NCBI RefSeq assembly: GCF_028736115.1
Contig: NZ_CP117877.1
Span: 2,542,001 to 2,606,000, forward strand
Origin: Mucilaginibacter sp. KACC 22063
Lineage (GTDB): Bacteria; Bacteroidota; Bacteroidia; Sphingobacteriales; Sphingobacteriaceae
Reading direction: 5' to 3'
Length of the DNA stretch: 64,000 nt
The notes below the pieces were generated by a model. It was not told the DNA's origin and did not search any database. It worked only from the letters and a program-made list of their open reading frames with translations. Below, piece by piece: positions 28,085-36,556 of the stretch. Positions within the stretch are counted from its first letter, which is position 1. Each line of letters begins with the position of its first letter. A program made the translations under genes and the position numbers.

Positions 28085-30280
28085 ATGATTGAAGCAAAAA
28101 AGTCACTTTTTGACAATCTCCAAAATTTCTTCGGCTTTGACAACTTTAAGGGAGAACAGGAAGCGATTATTACTAACATATTAGCAGGTAACGATACATT
28201 TGTTATTATGCCCACAGGTGGCGGTAAATCAATGTGTTACCAGCTGCCGGCACTAATGAGCGATGGTACTGCCATTGTAATTTCCCCACTTATTGCATTA
28301 ATGAAAAATCAGGTCGACCAGCTTCGTGCGTTCGGCGGCTCTGATAGTATTGCACACTTTTTAAATTCATCTCTCACAAAATCTGAAATAGCCCGTGTAA
28401 AGGAAGATGTACTGGGCGGTAAAACAAAATTACTTTACGTTGCCCCCGAATCTTTGACTAAACAAGAGAACATTGATTTTCTTCGTTTAAACCATGTCTC
28501 ATTTGTGGCGGTTGACGAAGCGCATTGTATTTCAGAGTGGGGCCATGATTTCAGGCCTGAATACCGTAAGATCAGACAGGTGATCAGCAATATCAGTGAC
28601 AGCATACCAATTATTGCATTAACGGCTACTGCCACACCAAAGGTTCAGCATGATATACAGAAGAATCTGCAGATGAATAATGCAACGGTTTATAAATCAT
28701 CTTTTAACCGATCAAACTTATTTTACGAGGTACGCGCAAAACGCAACGTTATCAAGGAGATCATTAAGTTTGTTAAGCAGCATCCGGGAAAATCGGGTAT
28801 CATCTATTGCTTAAGCCGTAAAAAGGTGGAAGAAGTTGCCGAGGCTTTAACCCTTAACGGTATCAAAGCATTACCTTACCATGCAGGCCTGGACGCTAAA
28901 GTACGTGCAGATACGCAGGATAAATTCCTGATGGAAGATGTAGAGGTAATTGTTGCCACTATTGCCTTTGGTATGGGTATAGATAAACCCGATGTGCGTT
29001 ATGTAATTCACCATGATGTACCTAAAAGCATGGAGGGTTACTACCAGGAAACCGGCCGTGCCGGGCGTGATGGGGGCGAAGGCGTTTGCGTTGCTTTTTA
29101 CTCTGAAAAGGATATTGATAAACTGCAAAAGTTTATGAAAGATAAACCTGTTTCAGAACGAGAAATTGGCACACAGATACTGAAAGAAGTAATTGATTAT
29201 GCCGAGTCGGCAGTTTGCCGCCGTAAACAGATATTACATTATTTCGGTGAAAACTTTAACGAGGCTGGCTGTAACTGCATGTGCGATAACTGTTCGTCGC
29301 AAAGAACGTTTTTTGATGGTGAGGAACATCTGCACCATGCTTTAAGCCTGATTAAGCAATTGGGAGAAAAATTTGACGACCATCACATCACCAGCTTTTT
29401 AATGGGCGAGGATAATCCGCAGATACACCATTACGAGCATCATTTACTGCCTAATTTTGGAGCGGGTAAAGCACAGGGAGAAAATGTATGGAAATCGCTT
29501 CTTCGCCAGGCATTGCTTGATAATTATGTTTCAAAGGATATTGACCAGTATGGTTTGTTACGCCTTACCAACAAAGGCGCTAACTTTATTGAGAACCCGC
29601 ATAGCATTAAGTTTATACTTAACCGCCCTATGGAAGCTACTGATGATGATGATAGCGAAGACGGCCCGAAACAAGCTGGCGGCGCTTTAGATACACAGCT
29701 GCTGCAAATGCTGAAAGATCAGCGTAAAAAGATGGCCAAGCAAAAAGGCTTGCCGCCGTTTGTGATCTTCCAGGACCCTTCATTAGAGGAAATGTGTACG
29801 CATTATCCCATTACCATGGATGAGCTGAAACAAATCTCAGGTGTTGGTGCGGGTAAGGCCATGAAATTTGGTGCGCCTTTTATAGAACTTATTAAAAAAT
29901 ACGTTGAGGATAATGATATTGACCGTCCGGTTGATATGGTGATCAAAAGTGCAGCTAATAAATCAGCCTTGAAGGTTTACATCATTCAGAATATCGACCG
30001 TCATTTAGACCTGGAAGATATTGCCAGCTCGAAGGGCTTAACATATGAAGAGATTTTACGTGAGGTAGAATCAATTGTAAACTCGGGGACGAAACTTAAC
30101 CTTAACTATTATATTAACGAGGTGATAGACGAGGACAGGCAGGAAGAAGTGTTTGATTACTTCCGCCAGGCTGAAGTAGACTCCATTGACCATGCAATGG
30201 TTGAATTGGGCTCCGATGATTACACCCGCGAAGAGGTACAACTGATGCGTATCAAATTCATGAGCGAATTAGGTAATTAA
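28085..30280 (+). CDS. recQ: ATP-dependent DNA helicase RecQ
   Basis: A 731-residue 3'-5' DNA helicase of recombination and fork repair. Walker A GGGKS is at 45-49, the DEAH box at 144-147 in VDEAHCISEWGHDFRPEYR, and motif VI is QETGRAGRDG. The RQC zinc site is visible in CRRKQILHYFGE and CNCMCDNC. An HRDC-like domain follows (EEMCTHYPITMDELKQISGV, about 575-595), then a C-terminal extension with helix-turn-helix character, as in other Bacteroidota RecQ. The CTAA-N5-TTAG motif of other repair genes here is not present upstream. The preceding 256 bases are AT-rich with no recognisable gene. Confidence 0.95.
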   Translation: MIEAKKSLFDNLQNFFGFDNFKGEQEAIITNILAGNDTFVIMPTGGGKSMCYQLPALMSDGTAIVISPLIALMKNQVDQLRAFGGSDSIAHFLNSSLTKSEIARVKEDVLGGKTKLLYVAPESLTKQENIDFLRLNHVSFVAVDEAHCISEWGHDFRPEYRKIRQVISNISDSIPIIALTATATPKVQHDIQKNLQMNNATVYKSSFNRSNLFYEVRAKRNVIKEIIKFVKQHPGKSGIIYCLSRKKVEEVAEALTLNGIKALPYHAGLDAKVRADTQDKFLMEDVEVIVATIAFGMGIDKPDVRYVIHHDVPKSMEGYYQETGRAGRDGGEGVCVAFYSEKDIDKLQKFMKDKPVSEREIGTQILKEVIDYAESAVCRRKQILHYFGENFNEAGCNCMCDNCSSQRTFFDGEEHLHHALSLIKQLGEKFDDHHITSFLMGEDNPQIHHYEHHLLPNFGAGKAQGENVWKSLLRQALLDNYVSKDIDQYGLLRLTNKGANFIENPHSIKFILNRPMEATDDDDSEDGPKQAGGALDTQLLQMLKDQRKKMAKQKGLPPFVIFQDPSLEEMCTHYPITMDELKQISGVGAGKAMKFGAPFIELIKKYVEDNDIDRPVDMVIKSAANKSALKVYIIQNIDRHLDLEDIASSKGLTYEEILREVESIVNSGTKLNLNYYINEVIDEDRQEEVFDYFRQAEVDSIDHAMVELGSDDYTREEVQLMRIKFMSELGN

Positions 30281-30305
30281 CCATTCATTTCTCTTAAAGA
30301 ATATG

Positions 30306-30334
30306 AAGGCTTCGATAATATCGAGGCCTTTTTT
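30306..30334 (+). terminator. recQ terminator
   Basis: Stem AAGGCTTCGA with TCGAGGCCTT (one G·T pair) around TAATA, followed by a T-run. Confidence 0.88.
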
Positions 30335-30405
30335 GTATTAAAATTGTTTACTTAATTTGGAGCAACGCTTGTGCGAGCAATAAGAATGAAAGTTCTGATT
30401 TTGAT

Positions 30406-30732
30406 TTAATCTTCTGTGGGGATATAACGATCATAAAAAGCGCCAGTACCCTTTGCGTCTAACCGACCAATAATAACTTGTTCTGAACTGTTTGACAGAT
30501 CAAACTTTGGCTGTAAATGATAGTGTTTCCTGGCACCAATTGGAAGATCGGGAATCGTTTCTTGATCAAGATCGGCGAGCTTTAACAGCATGTTTGCCAA
30601 AGATCTTAATGCTTCAGGATCCCCATGAATTAGAATATCATTCCAACATTTTATGTTTCCCTCAAACTCATCTTTATTTTGGACGACAAAAATATCCAGA
30701 TGGCCACTTATGGGTGACTTGTATTTGTTCAT
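30406..30732 (-). CDS. Small Imm32-like immunity-family protein (tentative)
   Basis: A 108-residue cytosolic protein without signal or membrane segment. The pattern GDPEALRSLANMLLKLADLD, then LPIGARKHYHLQP and IIGRLDAKGTGAFYDRY, resembles what I remember of the Imm32 polyimmunity family; this is from memory, not from a search. No toxin, Rhs or T6SS gene is nearby, so if it is an immunity protein it is an orphan. It lies six bases after the OmpA-protein start and is oriented alike, which places it upstream of that gene in a possible operon. Confidence 0.6.
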   Translation of the reverse strand: MNKYKSPISGHLDIFVVQNKDEFEGNIKCWNDILIHGDPEALRSLANMLLKLADLDQETIPDLPIGARKHYHLQPKFDLSNSSEQVIIGRLDAKGTGAFYDRYIPTED

Positions 30733-30738
30733 GACAAC

Positions 30739-32646
30739 CTATTTAGCTATAATCTTAAACTCCGTACGGCGGTTTTTAGCTTTGTTCTCTTCTGATGTAT
30801 TGGGCGCTAATGGCTGCGTTTTACCATAGCCTTTAGATACCAGTTTTGCCGGGTTGATGCCGTTGCTAACCAAGTACTGATAAACAGCTTTGGCGCGGTT
30901 TTCTGACAGGGTTTGATTTAGCTGATCATTACCATTATCATCTGTATGGCCTGAGATCTCGATCTTAACAGTTGGGTTTGCTGTTAAAAATTCTGCGATT
31001 TTTTGAAGCTCGGCCTTTGATTCTGTTTTGATGTCGTATTTGTTACTGTCAAAGAAAATATTCTTTAGAATTACCTTTTTGCCAACTTCAATGGGCGATA
31101 ATGCCACATTCATTATAAACGGCTGATTAGGCACATGTCCTGCAAGTGAAAAATTTTCTGAATAGAACAGATATCCCGGGCGCGAAATGTTAAGGCCGTA
31201 ATTTTTGCCGCTGGTAAGTGTTGCCAGGAAGTCGCCGTCAGCTGCTGAGCTAACATCTTTATAGACTGATTGGTTTTTTTCAAGATCAATGATCTCTACT
31301 ATCGATTCAAGAGGCTGTTTGCTTTTTGCATCGGTCACCTTACCCTTTACATAAGTAACCAACCTTGGCCTTATGGCCTGCGGCAATTCAAACCTGTAAA
31401 TGTCATATCCACCTAACCCGTTTAAGTTGTTTGAGGCAAAGTAAGCAAAGCTCCCTGTTGCTGTAATGGTTAACCCATTTTCGTCGCCGCTTGAATTAAT
31501 TGGGTAGCCCAGGTTTTCCGGCTTGCCCCATCTGCCATCTTTACCTAAGCGGCTGATAAACAGATCCCGGTTACCCATGCCCGGCCATCCTGTAGAACAA
31601 AAGTATAATGTGCTATCATCCGGGTGAATAAACGGCGACTGCTCATCAAAAGCTGTATTGATATTCGGGCCTAAGTTTTCCGGCTCAGACCACCCTTTTT
31701 CTGTAAGCCTGGTTTTCCAGATATCATCACCCCCGTAACCACCGCGGCGGTTGCTTACAAAAAATAATGTTTTACCATCAGCACTGATCGATGGCTGCGA
31801 TTCCCAGGCGCCTGAATTAACCGGCGGACTTAGGTCAAATGGTTTCGACCAATCTGCACCATTTTTTTGAGAGATGTAAATATCACAACGGCCTAAACCA
31901 TCGGGGCGGTTACATCCGGTAAAAAATAAATATTTGCCATCCTGAGAAATGGATTGAGCACCCTCATTATATTCGGCAGTATTAATCTGCTTACTTAAAT
32001 AAGTGGCAGTTTGCCATTTACCGTTTATCCCTTTAATGCTTTTATAAAAGTCCTCATTATTGTTAATCTTCCTGGTAAAAATCAGCATGCCTTCATCAGC
32101 CGTAGCTGTGGGCAGATATTCATCATCTTTTGAATTTACTTCGGGCCCTAAATTTACAGGCGTAAATGGCACGGGATGCTGTAAGGCCTGTACTGCAAAT
32201 TCACAATCAGCAATCATTTTTTTAGCATAAAAACGATCACGATCTGTAAGGTACGGGTATGATAAATACTTCACCAGGTGCATCTGCGCATCATTGTATT
32301 TAGCTAACCTTATTTCTACCTCGCCTGCTTTAAGATAAATTCCTCTGCTAAATTCAGCATTGATAGCAATTGCTTTCAGGTACTGTGCTAAACTTTCGGG
32401 ATATTTTTGCCTGAACTTGTAAACATCGCCCAATAAAATATGTGCTTCAATAAAGCGGTCGTCTGCCTCTAATGATTTAAGCAGCAAATCAATGGCATCA
32501 TCATATTTTCTATTGTCGACACTGGCGCCTGCTAATGCATAATTTTTTATGGCAGTTGAGGTATGGCTGGTGTACTGCCGCGATTGTGCAAATATCCATA
32601 AAGGAAAAAAGACAACTGAAATTATTGTGATAAACGCGCGGGTCAT
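30739..32646 (-). CDS. OmpA-family protein with TPR, PD40 propeller and CNA-B-like domains (PorE-like architecture)
   Basis: A 635-residue envelope protein. The order is signal peptide (1-21, ending IFAQS), TPR-like helices (about 28-150), WD40/PD40 propeller repeats (about 185-415, with DGKYLFFTGCNRPDGLGRCD and DGKTLFFVSNRRGGYGGDDI), a carboxypeptidase-regulatory-like domain (about 428-510), and a C-terminal OmpA peptidoglycan-binding domain with ISGHTDDNGNDQLNQTLS. This is the domain order of PorE of the type IX secretion system, but many Bacteroidota paralogs share it and no other T9SS gene is nearby. No lipobox is visible. Confidence 0.88.
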   Translation of the reverse strand: MTRAFITIISVVFFPLWIFAQSRQYTSHTSTAIKNYALAGASVDNRKYDDAIDLLLKSLEADDRFIEAHILLGDVYKFRQKYPESLAQYLKAIAINAEFSRGIYLKAGEVEIRLAKYNDAQMHLVKYLSYPYLTDRDRFYAKKMIADCEFAVQALQHPVPFTPVNLGPEVNSKDDEYLPTATADEGMLIFTRKINNNEDFYKSIKGINGKWQTATYLSKQINTAEYNEGAQSISQDGKYLFFTGCNRPDGLGRCDIYISQKNGADWSKPFDLSPPVNSGAWESQPSISADGKTLFFVSNRRGGYGGDDIWKTRLTEKGWSEPENLGPNINTAFDEQSPFIHPDDSTLYFCSTGWPGMGNRDLFISRLGKDGRWGKPENLGYPINSSGDENGLTITATGSFAYFASNNLNGLGGYDIYRFELPQAIRPRLVTYVKGKVTDAKSKQPLESIVEIIDLEKNQSVYKDVSSAADGDFLATLTSGKNYGLNISRPGYLFYSENFSLAGHVPNQPFIMNVALSPIEVGKKVILKNIFFDSNKYDIKTESKAELQKIAEFLTANPTVKIEISGHTDDNGNDQLNQTLSENRAKAVYQYLVSNGINPAKLVSKGYGKTQPLAPNTSEENKAKNRRTEFKIIAK

Positions 32647-32682
32647 TAATTAGGCCTGAATATTAAGCCTAAGCTACGCATT

Positions 32683-33306
32683 TTAAGGGATATTTAAGTA
32701 CTTATGTGTTTGCAGCGATATTTCCCATTTAGGGTTATTCATCACATAATCAATAATAAGCGGCGTAACTTCTTTTGCTTTAGACCATTCTGGTTGCAAA
32801 TACAGCTTACAGTCGGGGCCTACTAATTCGGCATATTGCTCGCCCCAGGCAAAATCAGATTTATTAAATACAATAACCTTTAATTCGTGCGCCTCTTTAG
32901 CAATTGATGGTTGCGGTGCTTTAAACTTTTTAGGCGACAGGCAGATCCAGTCCCAATGGCCTGAAAGCGGATAGGCACCAGACGTTTCTATAAAGGTTTT
33001 GATTCCGTTTTCTTTTAACCGGGTAGTGAGGTAGTCAAGATTATAGATTAAAGGTTCGCCGCCTGTAACCACAACCGTTTTAGCAGGGTGTTTCAGGGCA
33101 CTCTCTACTATTTGATCAGCTGTAGTAAGGGGGTGAAGCTCGGCATCCCAGCTTTCTTTTACATCGCACCAGTGGCATCCCACATCACAACCGCCAAGGC
33201 GTATAAAATAGGCAGCTTTACCAGTGTTATACCCTTCGCCCTGTATTGTATAAAACTCTTCCATTAAAGGAAGCAACGTGCCATCTTCCGGAACCTGTGT
33301 GCTCAT
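32683..33306 (-). CDS. queE: 7-carboxy-7-deazaguanine synthase QueE
   Basis: A 207-residue radical SAM enzyme that contracts CPH4 to 7-carboxy-7-deazaguanine in queuosine/7-deazaguanine biosynthesis. The cluster motif is C40-X3-C44-X2-C47 (CDVGCHWC), preceded by EEFYTIQGEG near residues 16-25 (substrate site). VVVTGGEPLIYNLDYL supplies the GGE SAM motif. ATG 33306 is preferred to the TTG two codons upstream. Other queuosine genes are not in the window, so the final product (queuosine or DNA 7-deazaguanine) is not determined here. Confidence 0.93.
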   Translation of the reverse strand: MSTQVPEDGTLLPLMEEFYTIQGEGYNTGKAAYFIRLGGCDVGCHWCDVKESWDAELHPLTTADQIVESALKHPAKTVVVTGGEPLIYNLDYLTTRLKENGIKTFIETSGAYPLSGHWDWICLSPKKFKAPQPSIAKEAHELKVIVFNKSDFAWGEQYAELVGPDCKLYLQPEWSKAKEVTPLIIDYVMNNPKWEISLQTHKYLNIP

Positions 33307-33404
33307 TTTCAATCTGCAAAGATAAAAAATAACAAGGTATGCCCTTAACTTTTTATGTTTTTAAATGTTGAATTTATTAGTTATAATTACTTGAAATTCA
33401 GCTA

Positions 33405-34172
33405 ATGAAAAAACTTTACTTTCTGATTATACTGTTTGTGTCTGTAAGCTGTTTAACATCATGTGTTGACATTGAAGAACGGTATAGCTTTAAAGCAGAC
33501 GGATCATGTAACGTTATTTATAGTTTCGACATGAGCCACGCCGTATCGGTTTTAATGAACCTCATGTCTGATTCAGTTACCACATCGCCGCAATTTAATA
33601 TTGTTAAAGACACTTCGCTTAATTTTTACAGCGCCTTACCCGATAGCACTCAGCATAAATTAAAAGCTGATGAAATGAAGCTTGCCCAAAGCAGCAATCT
33701 TAATGTAAAGATGGATCTGCCTAAAAGCATTATGAAAGTAAGTATTAACCATGAGGCTAAAACGGCGGCAGATTTGAAATACTACCTGGAAAACATTTCT
33801 AAAATCTCTGATAATAGTAAATTAACCGCTGTAGCTAAACCCAACAAAGATTTAAAGGGCTTTGATGCCAGCCAACTGGTAGCCGGGCAAGACTATTATA
33901 ATTATGAGATTACACCTCATAAGTTTTACCGTATTATAGATAAATCTAAGTTCAATGCCTTCCTGAAGAAAACACAGGCCACATTTGTTATGGCTAAAGC
34001 TTTATTAATTGAAACACCATATAAACTGATACTCAACTTTACTAAACCTGTAAAGTCAATAGACAACTCCAAAGCTGTACTATCTGCAGATAAAAAAACA
34101 GTTACGCTGATTACCAACATGGACGAAGTAATTGCAAACCCATCGGTAATGAACCTGAAGGTTGACTTTTAA
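33405..34172 (+). CDS. Hypothetical lipoprotein
   Basis: A 255-residue exported protein. The signal peptide MKKLYFLIILFVSVSCLTSC ends in a lipobox with C20 as the likely lipidated residue. The mature part starts VDIEERYSFKADGSCNVIYS, a beta-rich pattern that recalls other uncharacterised Bacteroidota lipoproteins. No catalytic motif is visible. Its stop codon overlaps the next ATG by one base (TAATG), so it is translationally coupled to the Rieske protein. Confidence 0.75.
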   Translation: MKKLYFLIILFVSVSCLTSCVDIEERYSFKADGSCNVIYSFDMSHAVSVLMNLMSDSVTTSPQFNIVKDTSLNFYSALPDSTQHKLKADEMKLAQSSNLNVKMDLPKSIMKVSINHEAKTAADLKYYLENISKISDNSKLTAVAKPNKDLKGFDASQLVAGQDYYNYEITPHKFYRIIDKSKFNAFLKKTQATFVMAKALLIETPYKLILNFTKPVKSIDNSKAVLSADKKTVTLITNMDEVIANPSVMNLKVDF

Positions 34173-34507
34173 TGAAATGGTTGCAGGTAGGCGAGGTTGG
34201 TGATTTTGAAAAGATCACTAAAATTGAAGTTGCAGGCAAAAAACTTTGTGTTATCAATTACGGGGGAGAGCTGTTTGCCCTGGCATCCAAATGCCCGCAT
34301 GCAGGTGCTGATTTAAGCAAGGGTTGGTGCGAAAAAGGAAAGCTTATCTGTCCGTATCATCGCTATTCTTATGATCTTTTAACAGGAAGGGGCAGCGAAG
34401 GGCAGAATGACTTTGTAAACACTTATCCCGTGAAAGTAGAAAACAATTATATTTTTATAGGTATCAGTTCATTTTGGGAAACATTTATGAATATTTTTAC
34501 ATCATGA
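34172..34507 (+). CDS. Rieske [2Fe-2S] ferredoxin-like protein
   Basis: A 111-residue soluble protein with both Rieske cluster motifs: C41-P-H43 (CPHAGADLSKG) and C60-PY-H63 (CPYHRYSYD). It lacks a signal peptide and membrane anchor, so it is a cytosolic ferredoxin-type Rieske protein as used by dioxygenases and NirD-like proteins. It overlaps the lipoprotein gene by one base and the next gene by four (ATGA), a tight operon. No oxygenase is adjacent, so its electron acceptor is unknown. Confidence 0.87.
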   Translation: MKWLQVGEVGDFEKITKIEVAGKKLCVINYGGELFALASKCPHAGADLSKGWCEKGKLICPYHRYSYDLLTGRGSEGQNDFVNTYPVKVENNYIFIGISSFWETFMNIFTS

Positions 34508-34941
34508 GCAAAAAAGCAATTGACGATCTTACATCAGATTTTTACAAAGGAATTAGCTTTAAAACAGGGCAAAGGCCAGATTACAGTGAGGTATTAAATA
34601 TGTTTGACAATGATGGCATACTGATTAATAACAGTTTTGCAGTGCCACTGCGTTTTACTCCGGAAACATTTGTACAGGCATTGGAGTCACAGGTGGCAAA
34701 CGGAAACATGCGCCAATTTTTCCAGCATGAAGCATACTCAAAAACAGAAATATTTGGCAAGGTTGCCCAACGCCTTAGCGTGTACGAATATAGTTTTGCT
34801 GATCACAAAATTGAGCATATGCCCCGGGGAATCAACTTTGTTCAGTTTATACAGGTAGAAGGGAAGTGGAAAATACTTTCAATGGCCTGGAACGATGAAA
34901 ATGAAAATTATATTATACCGCAGGAATATGTGGTGGTATGA
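34504..34941 (+). CDS. NTF2-like (SnoaL/DUF4440-type) protein, tentative
   Basis: A 145-residue protein. ATG 34504 overlaps the Rieske stop (ATGA) and is preferred over an in-frame upstream start at 34474 that would read through the Rieske gene. The alpha-helical N-terminus followed by curved beta-strands (SKTEIFGKVAQRLSVYEYSF, then INFVQFIQVEGKWKILSMAW) fits an NTF2-like fold, used by isomerases and binding proteins. No catalytic residues can be assigned. Together with the lipoprotein and Rieske genes it forms a three-gene unit of unknown purpose. Confidence 0.68.
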   Translation: MSKKAIDDLTSDFYKGISFKTGQRPDYSEVLNMFDNDGILINNSFAVPLRFTPETFVQALESQVANGNMRQFFQHEAYSKTEIFGKVAQRLSVYEYSFADHKIEHMPRGINFVQFIQVEGKWKILSMAWNDENENYIIPQEYVVV

Positions 34942-34953
34942 TAATTAAAACCG

Positions 34954-35050
34954 TGTCATTGCAATCCGTCGGATGACGGAGAAGCAATCGCAAATCAGAT
35001 CTTAATGAAACTGTCATGAGATTGCTTCGTCGTTCCTGCTCGCAATGACA
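34954..35050. repeat. Imperfect long inverted repeat (REP/MITE-like)
   Basis: TGTCATTGC near 34954 and GCAATGACA at 35042-35050 are perfect inverted ends; internal GAAGCAATC and GATTGCTTC also pair. A 97-base imperfect palindrome of this type lies between the NTF2-like gene and folD. It resembles dispersed intergenic repeats I associate with Sphingobacteriaceae genomes. No ORF is inside. Confidence 0.65.
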
Positions 35051-35063
35051 AATGTTTAACGGC

Positions 35064-35945
35064 TTATTTATAAACTTCTTTATTTGCAGAAGCCAGTGTG
35101 TTCTTCAGTAGGCCGATAATCGTCATTAAGCCAACTCCACCCGGTACCGGGGTAATCCATGATGCTTTAGGGGCAACGTTTTCAAAATCAACATCACCAT
35201 AAAGTTTGTATCCGGATTTGGTAGCGGTTGATGTTTCGCGGTTCATGCCTACATCAATGATCACTGCGCCGTCTTTAACCATATCTGCGGTAATGAAATT
35301 CTTTTTACCAATAGCTACGATCAAAATATCGGCATCTAAAGTGAACTTTTTGATATCAGGTGTGCGGCTATGGCAAATGGTAACGGTACAATTACCCGGC
35401 TGGGTATTACGTGCCATCAGGATGCTCATTGGTGAACCTACGATATTGCTTCGGCCAACTACAACACAATGTTTACCTGCGGTATCAATGCCGTATTCTT
35501 TAAGCATTAAGGTGATACCGTAAGGGGTAGCCGGTATAAATGAAGGCAGGTTACGCTGCATACGACCAAGGTTGATAGGGTGGAAGCCATCCACATCTTT
35601 AGCCGGGTTGATTTTCTCAGTTACCTTTTCAGGGTCGATGTGCTTTGGTAATGGCAGTTGAACAATAATGCCGTCAATATCTTCGTCCTGGTTAAGTTCT
35701 GCTACTTTTTGCAGTAACTCTTCTTCCGTAACGCTATCCTCATATCTTACCAAGGTAGATTTAAAGCCCACCTTTTCGCAATTACGCATTTTGCTGGCTA
35801 CGTAAGTTTCGCTGCCACCATCATGGCCAACAAGTACAGCCACAAGATGCGGCTTACGGCCGGTTTTTTCTAATAGTCTGGCTGCTTCGTCAGCTATTTC
35901 AAGCTTTAATTTTTCAGATACGTATTTTCCGTCGAGTAGTTGCAT
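35064..35945 (-). CDS. folD: Methylenetetrahydrofolate dehydrogenase / cyclohydrolase FolD
   Basis: A 293-residue bifunctional cytosolic enzyme interconverting 5,10-methylene-THF, methenyl-THF and 10-formyl-THF. ATG 35945 gives the family start [20 protein letters not shown]; the longer in-frame ORF adds unrelated residues. [14 protein letters not shown] holds the catalytic Lys, [14 protein letters not shown] and [12 protein letters not shown] are the two signatures, and [14 protein letters not shown] is the NADP-binding loop. It lies 13 bases after the orphan gene at 35959 and downstream of lepA. Confidence 0.95.
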   Translation of the reverse strand: MQLLDGKYVSEKLKLEIADEAARLLEKTGRKPHLVAVLVGHDGGSETYVASKMRNCEKVGFKSTLVRYEDSVTEEELLQKVAELNQDEDIDGIIVQLPLPKHIDPEKVTEKINPAKDVDGFHPINLGRMQRNLPSFIPATPYGITLMLKEYGIDTAGKHCVVVGRSNIVGSPMSILMARNTQPGNCTVTICHSRTPDIKKFTLDADILIVAIGKKNFITADMVKDGAVIIDVGMNRETSTATKSGYKLYGDVDFENVAPKASWITPVPGGVGLMTIIGLLKNTLASANKEVYK

Positions 35946-35958
35946 ATGATGAATGATT

Positions 35959-36549
35959 TTAGAAATCCAAAAAACTCCAAGTAACCCTCTTAGGTTTGGG
36001 GTTTGAATTAGGATAGTTTGGATCAAATATTGATTCTTTTACAAGGAACAATTTATTAGAAGAATATATTGAGTTGAAAAAAGTCAACTTGGGAGTATAT
36101 CCAAAGTTCGCACGGTCTGTAGAAATATCTTTTTCAAAATTATTTAAAACAGCAATTTTGCTTATCTGATCAATAGTTCCTATAACAGGATTATATATTT
36201 TATGTAAATTAATTATAGGACCTATATTGCAATTATATTTAATCAACTTACTATTGCTCGGATGAAAATAGAGTACAGTAGCAGCGAATGTTGGTGGATT
36301 TATAGATTTATTATAGTAAGGTTGTGAACATATTTTATAAAACCCCATTCTTAATGATCTTAAACCGCGTGATAAAAACTCACTATAAGGTCCATTCTCA
36401 TCAAGACCATAAAAGCGGTTTATATTGTTGTCTGCTTGAGCCTGTTCCATGGTTATAATTTTGTCTGTACTTAAGTCTATTATTTCCAGACCTCCATTGA
36501 ACATCGCCCTTATATTACTATAAAGTGATCTTGCATCCTGCACATTCAT
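35959..36549 (-). CDS. Hypothetical protein, AT-rich orphan between lepA and folD
   Basis: A 196-residue protein of no family I recognise, rich in Asn, Ile, Tyr and Ser and visibly more AT-rich than lepA and folD on either side. There is no signal peptide or membrane helix. Hydrophobic strands alternate with polar loops ([20 protein letters not shown]). The start lies seven bases after the lepA stop and the stop 13 bases before folD, so it is transcribed with them. Composition and lack of relatives suggest acquired DNA inserted precisely in a housekeeping operon. Confidence 0.6.
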   Translation of the reverse strand: MNVQDARSLYSNIRAMFNGGLEIIDLSTDKIITMEQAQADNNINRFYGLDENGPYSEFLSRGLRSLRMGFYKICSQPYYNKSINPPTFAATVLYFHPSNSKLIKYNCNIGPIINLHKIYNPVIGTIDQISKIAVLNNFEKDISTDRANFGYTPKLTFFNSIYSSNKLFLVKESIFDPNYPNSNPKPKRVTWSFLDF

Positions 36550-36556
36550 CGTACGC

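Noticed and set aside
30739..32646. A type IX secretion locus
   Set aside because: Only the PorE-like domain order is present; no porK, L, M, N or other T9SS gene lies nearby, and paralogs of this layout are common.
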